DNA of 8,663 nt, taken from NCBI GenBank assembly GCA_023136985.1, contig JAGLQD010000201.1, positions 1 through 8,663 on the forward strand, in the 5' to 3' direction. Every line of letters starts with the position of its first letter. Positions within the stretch are counted from its first letter, which is position 1. Source of the DNA: Candidatus Sabulitectum sp. (lineage in GTDB: Bacteria > Fermentibacterota > Fermentibacteria > Fermentibacterales > JCC-6). This document shows, piece by piece, positions 5,935 to 8,663 of the stretch. The notes under the pieces are model-generated. The model was not told where the DNA came from. It saw nothing but the letters and a program-made list of their open reading frames with translations, and did no database searches. The position numbers were made by a program, and so were the translations under genes.

Positions 5935-6948
5935 GTGATTGATGGAACAGAGAAAACGAATCTTAAAGGGAAAACAATTCTGGTGGTGGACGACGAAGAG
6001 GCCATCAGAAAGATAATCAAGGTATATCTTTCAGAGCTGGAAGTTTCGGTGGTTTTTGCAGAATCTGCTGCTCGTGCTCGTGACTGTCTGGCTAAATTCA
6101 ATATAGATCTTATACTCAGCGATATTGCCATGCCCGGTGGTGAGACAGGCATTGACCTTCTCGGCTGGTGTCGCACTGAGCGAATTCTTGCTCCTTTCAT
6201 TCTTTTGTCAGGGTTTATATCTGCAGATGATGTGCGTTATGCGTTTTCCAAGGGTGTTCAACATGTAATACACAAGCCTTTTAAAAAGATTCAGCTTATT
6301 GAGGCGGTGCTTTCATCTTTCGCCATATCAGACGCTTACGGAAATCTGTTAAACAGCTACATAAAAGAGATCGAGTTGAATCAGCAGCTTTTCATGGCTG
6401 CGATCGACGGATTTGCTGCTGCTATAGGAGCAAGAGATGGATACACTCTGCAGCACTCTGAGCAGGTTGCAGAATATGCCGTTCTTCTTTCAAGGAAAAT
6501 CGGTCTGGATGAGAAGAATGTTCAGACTGCAAGAATTGCCGGTAAACTTCATGATATAGGTAAAATAGGTGTCCCGGAGAATATCCTGCTTAAAGAGGAT
6601 GTTCTTACAGAAGACGAGTTCAATGTAATGAAGAGCCATCCGGCTAAAGCAGCAGAGATACTGGGTGCGCTTCCATCGCTTGCTGCTGTAATAGATGGGG
6701 CAAGGCACCACCATGAGAAGTTTGACGGTACAGGTTACCCTGACGGCTTGAAAGGCATGAATATACCGCTTATGGGACGAATTCTTGCCATCTGTGATGC
6801 CTTCAGTGCCATGACTACTGAAAGACCATATCGTTCTGCTATTCACCCGGAAGTAGCCAGGGAAGAGATCAGAGCGAAAACTCTGTCACATTTCGACCCT
6901 GATCTGGTGACGGTTTTTCTTTCCATTCCTGAGATCCTTGAAGTTTAA
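5935..6948 (+). CDS. Response regulator with REC receiver and HD-GYP output domain (predicted c-di-GMP phosphodiesterase)
   Basis: The 337-aa cytoplasmic protein starts with a receiver domain (about 13-125): acidic pair D19-D20, phospho-acceptor D63 in LSDIAMPG, S92 at the usual Thr/Ser position and K114 in HKPF. A short helical linker leads to a complete HD-GYP domain (about 155-325) with H174, the HD pair H206-D207 in LHDIGKIGVP, H235 in SHP, HHE at 259-261 and DGTGYPDGL (264-272). All expected metal ligands and the GYP signature are present, so hydrolysis of cyclic-di-GMP under control of an unseen histidine kinase is likely. The start is GTG 5935 with GGAAGG 8 bases upstream; no better ATG exists before the receiver domain. 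It is 58 bases after cutC and appears to be its own transcription unit. No kinase gene is visible nearby. Confidence 0.92.
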   Translation: MIDGTEKTNLKGKTILVVDDEEAIRKIIKVYLSELEVSVVFAESAARARDCLAKFNIDLILSDIAMPGGETGIDLLGWCRTERILAPFILLSGFISADDVRYAFSKGVQHVIHKPFKKIQLIEAVLSSFAISDAYGNLLNSYIKEIELNQQLFMAAIDGFAAAIGARDGYTLQHSEQVAEYAVLLSRKIGLDEKNVQTARIAGKLHDIGKIGVPENILLKEDVLTEDEFNVMKSHPAKAAEILGALPSLAAVIDGARHHHEKFDGTGYPDGLKGMNIPLMGRILAICDAFSAMTTERPYRSAIHPEVAREEIRAKTLSHFDPDLVTVFLSIPEILEV

Positions 6949-6958
6949 CAACTGACCT

Positions 6959-6979
6959 GAATCCAGTGGTTCTTTTTTT
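6959..6979 (+). terminator. Weak candidate rho-independent terminator after the HD-GYP gene
   Basis: GAA-T-CC, an AGT loop and GGTTC form a short stem with one bulged T, followed directly by seven T residues (6973-6979). The position between the HD-GYP stop and pyrG is right, but the stem is only 5 bp and the T run could also be part of the pyrG promoter region. Confidence 0.25.
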
Positions 6980-7029
6980 CGTATATTCTTTCTTTGTTTT
7001 TCCTAGGAAAATTCACGGAAGGAATTGCT

Positions 7030-8663
7030 ATGAGCGGGTCGGTTAAACATCTGTTTATTACCGGAGGAGTTGTCTCATCTCTTGGAAAAGGAATAACTGC
7101 TGCTTCTGTGGCTTTGCTCTTGAAACAGCGTGGTTACTCGGTATTTCTGCAGAAGCTCGACCCGTATCTGAATGTAGATCCTGGAACAATGTCACCCTAT
7201 CAGCATGGTGAGGTCTTTGTTACCGATGATGGTGCAGAAACGGATCTGGATCTTGGACACTATGAGCGTTTCGCCGGGGTTACGTGTACCAGACAGAGCA
7301 ACTATACCACAGGTCGTATTTACTCCACTGTTATTCAAAGGGAGCGACAGGGCGGGTATCTTGGAGGTACAGTTCAGGTAGTTCCTCATGTTACTGATGA
7401 AATTAAGAAAGCTGTTCTGTCCTGCGCCGACGAAGGTACCGACATTGTTATTACTGAGATCGGTGGAACAGCGGGTGATATAGAATCAAGCCCGTTTCTT
7501 GAAGCTTTGAGACAACTCAGAGTAGAGCTTGGACCGGAGAATGCAGTCTTTGTTCATCTTGTTCTTATTCCTTATCTGAACGCTTCCGGTGAGTTGAAAA
7601 CTAAACCAGCTCAGCAATCTGCTGGAATCATGCGTTCTATAGGCATTATTCCAGATGTGTTCATCTGCCGCACTGAAGTTGCAATGGAGGATGAGCATTT
7701 CAAAAAGCTTTCTCTTTTCTGCAGTGTACCAAGGGCAGCTGTTATTGAGGAAAAAGACGTAAAGAATTCAATTTATGAAGTACCGATCGAACTTGCGAAG
7801 CAGGGGCTTGATTCACTGATCTTGAGAAAATTCGGGCTTGCGGAGAATCTGCTTGACCTTGATGAATGGAAGTTAATGGTTGCCAGTGCTATTAACCCGG
7901 ATGCCGGTCAGGTCACTATTGCCGTTGTGGGAAAATACATGGCACTCCGGGATGCCTACAAGAGTATCTTCGAGGCACTTGCTCACGGGGCTATCCACAG
8001 CAGGTTGGATCTGAAGATAAAAAGCATTGAAGCTGAGGAACTTCAAACAGGCGATATGGATGAGATGCTTGGTCATGTTGATGGAATACTGGTTCCCGGT
8101 GGGTTTGGTTACAGAGGACTTTCAGGCAAGATAGAGGCAGTTAAATACGCCAGAGAAAAGGATATACCGTTCTTGGGAATATGCCTCGGTCTGCAGTGTG
8201 CAGTAATTGACACAGCAAGGAATGCTGCGGGACTGGTGGACGCCAACAGTCTTGAGTTTGAACCGGCAACTTTGCATCCTGTTATTTCTTTAATGGACGA
8301 ACAGAAAGAGGTTGTTAACAAGGGGGGAACCATGAGGCTGGGATCATATCCAGCTGTCCTCGCAGAAGATTCCAAGACAGCAGAGGCTTACGGAGCAACC
8401 AGTATAAATGAGCGGCATAGACATCGTTTTGAATTTAACAATCTTTACCGAGATCAACTGATTGAAGCAGGCCTGAAACTTACCGGGCTTTCTCCAGATG
8501 GCAGTCTTGTTGAGGTGGTCGAACGACCTGATAACAAGTGGTTTGTAGCAGTTCAGTTTCATCCTGAAAAAAGTGGTAGAGCAGGATTGAAAGTTCTAGA
8601 AAATTTTCTCACATTAGATAATATAAGACATAGTGTAGATTATAGACTATCAGAAAAAACCAG
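7030..8663 (+). CDS. pyrG: CTP synthase, runs off the right edge with an aberrant C-terminus
   Basis: CTP synthase aminates UTP to CTP using ATP and glutamine. ATG 7030 has AAGGAA 5 bases upstream. The synthetase domain shows FITGGVVSSLGKGI (9-22), QKLDPYLNVDPGTM and HGEVFVTDDGAETDLDLG. The class I glutamine amidotransferase domain shows LVPGGFGYRG, the nucleophile C385 in GICLGLQ, and H511 and E513 in VQFHPE. The residue numbers fit E. coli PyrG (C379, H515, E517). Up to residue 513 it is a normal, probably active enzyme. After that the expected phenylalanine and PHPLF-type ending is missing; the frame stays open to the window end as KSGRAGLKVLENFL and an AT-rich tail. 544 complete codons are visible with no stop. 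The synthase call is certain; the last 31 residues are suspect. Confidence 0.95.
   Translation, partial: MSGSVKHLFITGGVVSSLGKGITAASVALLLKQRGYSVFLQKLDPYLNVDPGTMSPYQHGEVFVTDDGAETDLDLGHYERFAGVTCTRQSNYTTGRIYSTVIQRERQGGYLGGTVQVVPHVTDEIKKAVLSCADEGTDIVITEIGGTAGDIESSPFLEALRQLRVELGPENAVFVHLVLIPYLNASGELKTKPAQQSAGIMRSIGIIPDVFICRTEVAMEDEHFKKLSLFCSVPRAAVIEEKDVKNSIYEVPIELAKQGLDSLILRKFGLAENLLDLDEWKLMVASAINPDAGQVTIAVVGKYMALRDAYKSIFEALAHGAIHSRLDLKIKSIEAEELQTGDMDEMLGHVDGILVPGGFGYRGLSGKIEAVKYAREKDIPFLGICLGLQCAVIDTARNAAGLVDANSLEFEPATLHPVISLMDEQKEVVNKGGTMRLGSYPAVLAEDSKTAEAYGATSINERHRHRFEFNNLYRDQLIEAGLKLTGLSPDGSLVEVVERPDNKWFVAVQFHPEKSGRAGLKVLENFLTLDNIRHSVDYRLSEKT
8551..8663 (+). other. HisH-like C-terminal segment joined in frame to pyrG (chimera or misassembly)
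   Basis: After the shared motif VQFHPE (8551-8568) the reading frame continues KSGRAGLKVLENFL. This matches the C-terminal pattern of HisH, the imidazole glycerol phosphate synthase glutaminase (HPEKS..GL..L.NF), and not CTP synthase. From 8569 to 8663 GC is 28 of 95 bases (29%), against 48 of 100 in the bases 8461-8560. Both signals change at the same point, inside a motif that both families share. Confidence 0.7.

Noticed and set aside
6490..6846. 118-codon minus-strand open frame opposite the HD-GYP gene
   Set aside because: It lies wholly within a gene with all catalytic motifs, and its translation is low-complexity antisense sequence without family features.

Overview
The window (8663 bp) looks like ordinary chromosomal DNA of an anaerobic or facultatively anaerobic bacterium with moderate GC. 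The signs of anaerobic life are a class III (oxygen-sensitive, glycyl-radical) ribonucleotide reductase operon and a radical-SAM activase. An HD-GYP response regulator suggests cyclic-di-GMP signalling. I cannot name the phylum from sequence alone. Nothing looks like a phage, insertion sequence, CRISPR array, tRNA or rRNA.

Layout. On the plus strand from the left edge: the last codons of an unknown gene, a 51-aa predicted membrane protein, and a ThiF-family E1-like adenylyltransferase with an unusual C-terminal extension. Converging on it is a minus-strand operon. It reads, in transcription order, nrdD catalytic chain (705 aa, no glycyl-radical domain), a 50-aa protein carrying only the glycyl-radical motif, and nrdG. 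A 255-bp divergent intergenic region follows; it holds two NrdR-box-like palindromes whose starts are 31 bp apart. Then, on the plus strand: a ten-helix EamA-type transporter overlapping cutC by one base, a REC + HD-GYP response regulator, and pyrG (CTP synthase), which runs off the right edge.

Main points of interest. (1) The class III ribonucleotide reductase is split. The glycyl-radical loop that NrdG must activate sits on its own small ORF, which has its own Shine-Dalgarno sequence and an ATGA overlap with nrdD. This resembles the GrcA/YfiD spare part of pyruvate formate-lyase, but here it belongs to the nucleotide reductase operon. A -1 slip at the stop codon, or a one-base sequencing error, could instead join the two chains, so this must be excluded. 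(2) The 3' end of pyrG stops looking like CTP synthase inside the shared VQFHPE motif and continues, in frame, as a HisH-like glutaminase tail. GC falls from about 48% to about 29% at the same place. This is either a real chimera or, more likely, an assembly join at the window edge. (3) NrdR-type operators lie between the reductase operon and the transporter-cutC pair.

How the genes work together. NrdR-like control of nrdD, the radical subunit and nrdG would provide dNTPs without oxygen. pyrG supplies CTP, which NrdD could reduce, but the two are not in one operon. The other genes appear to be unrelated housekeeping or accessory functions.
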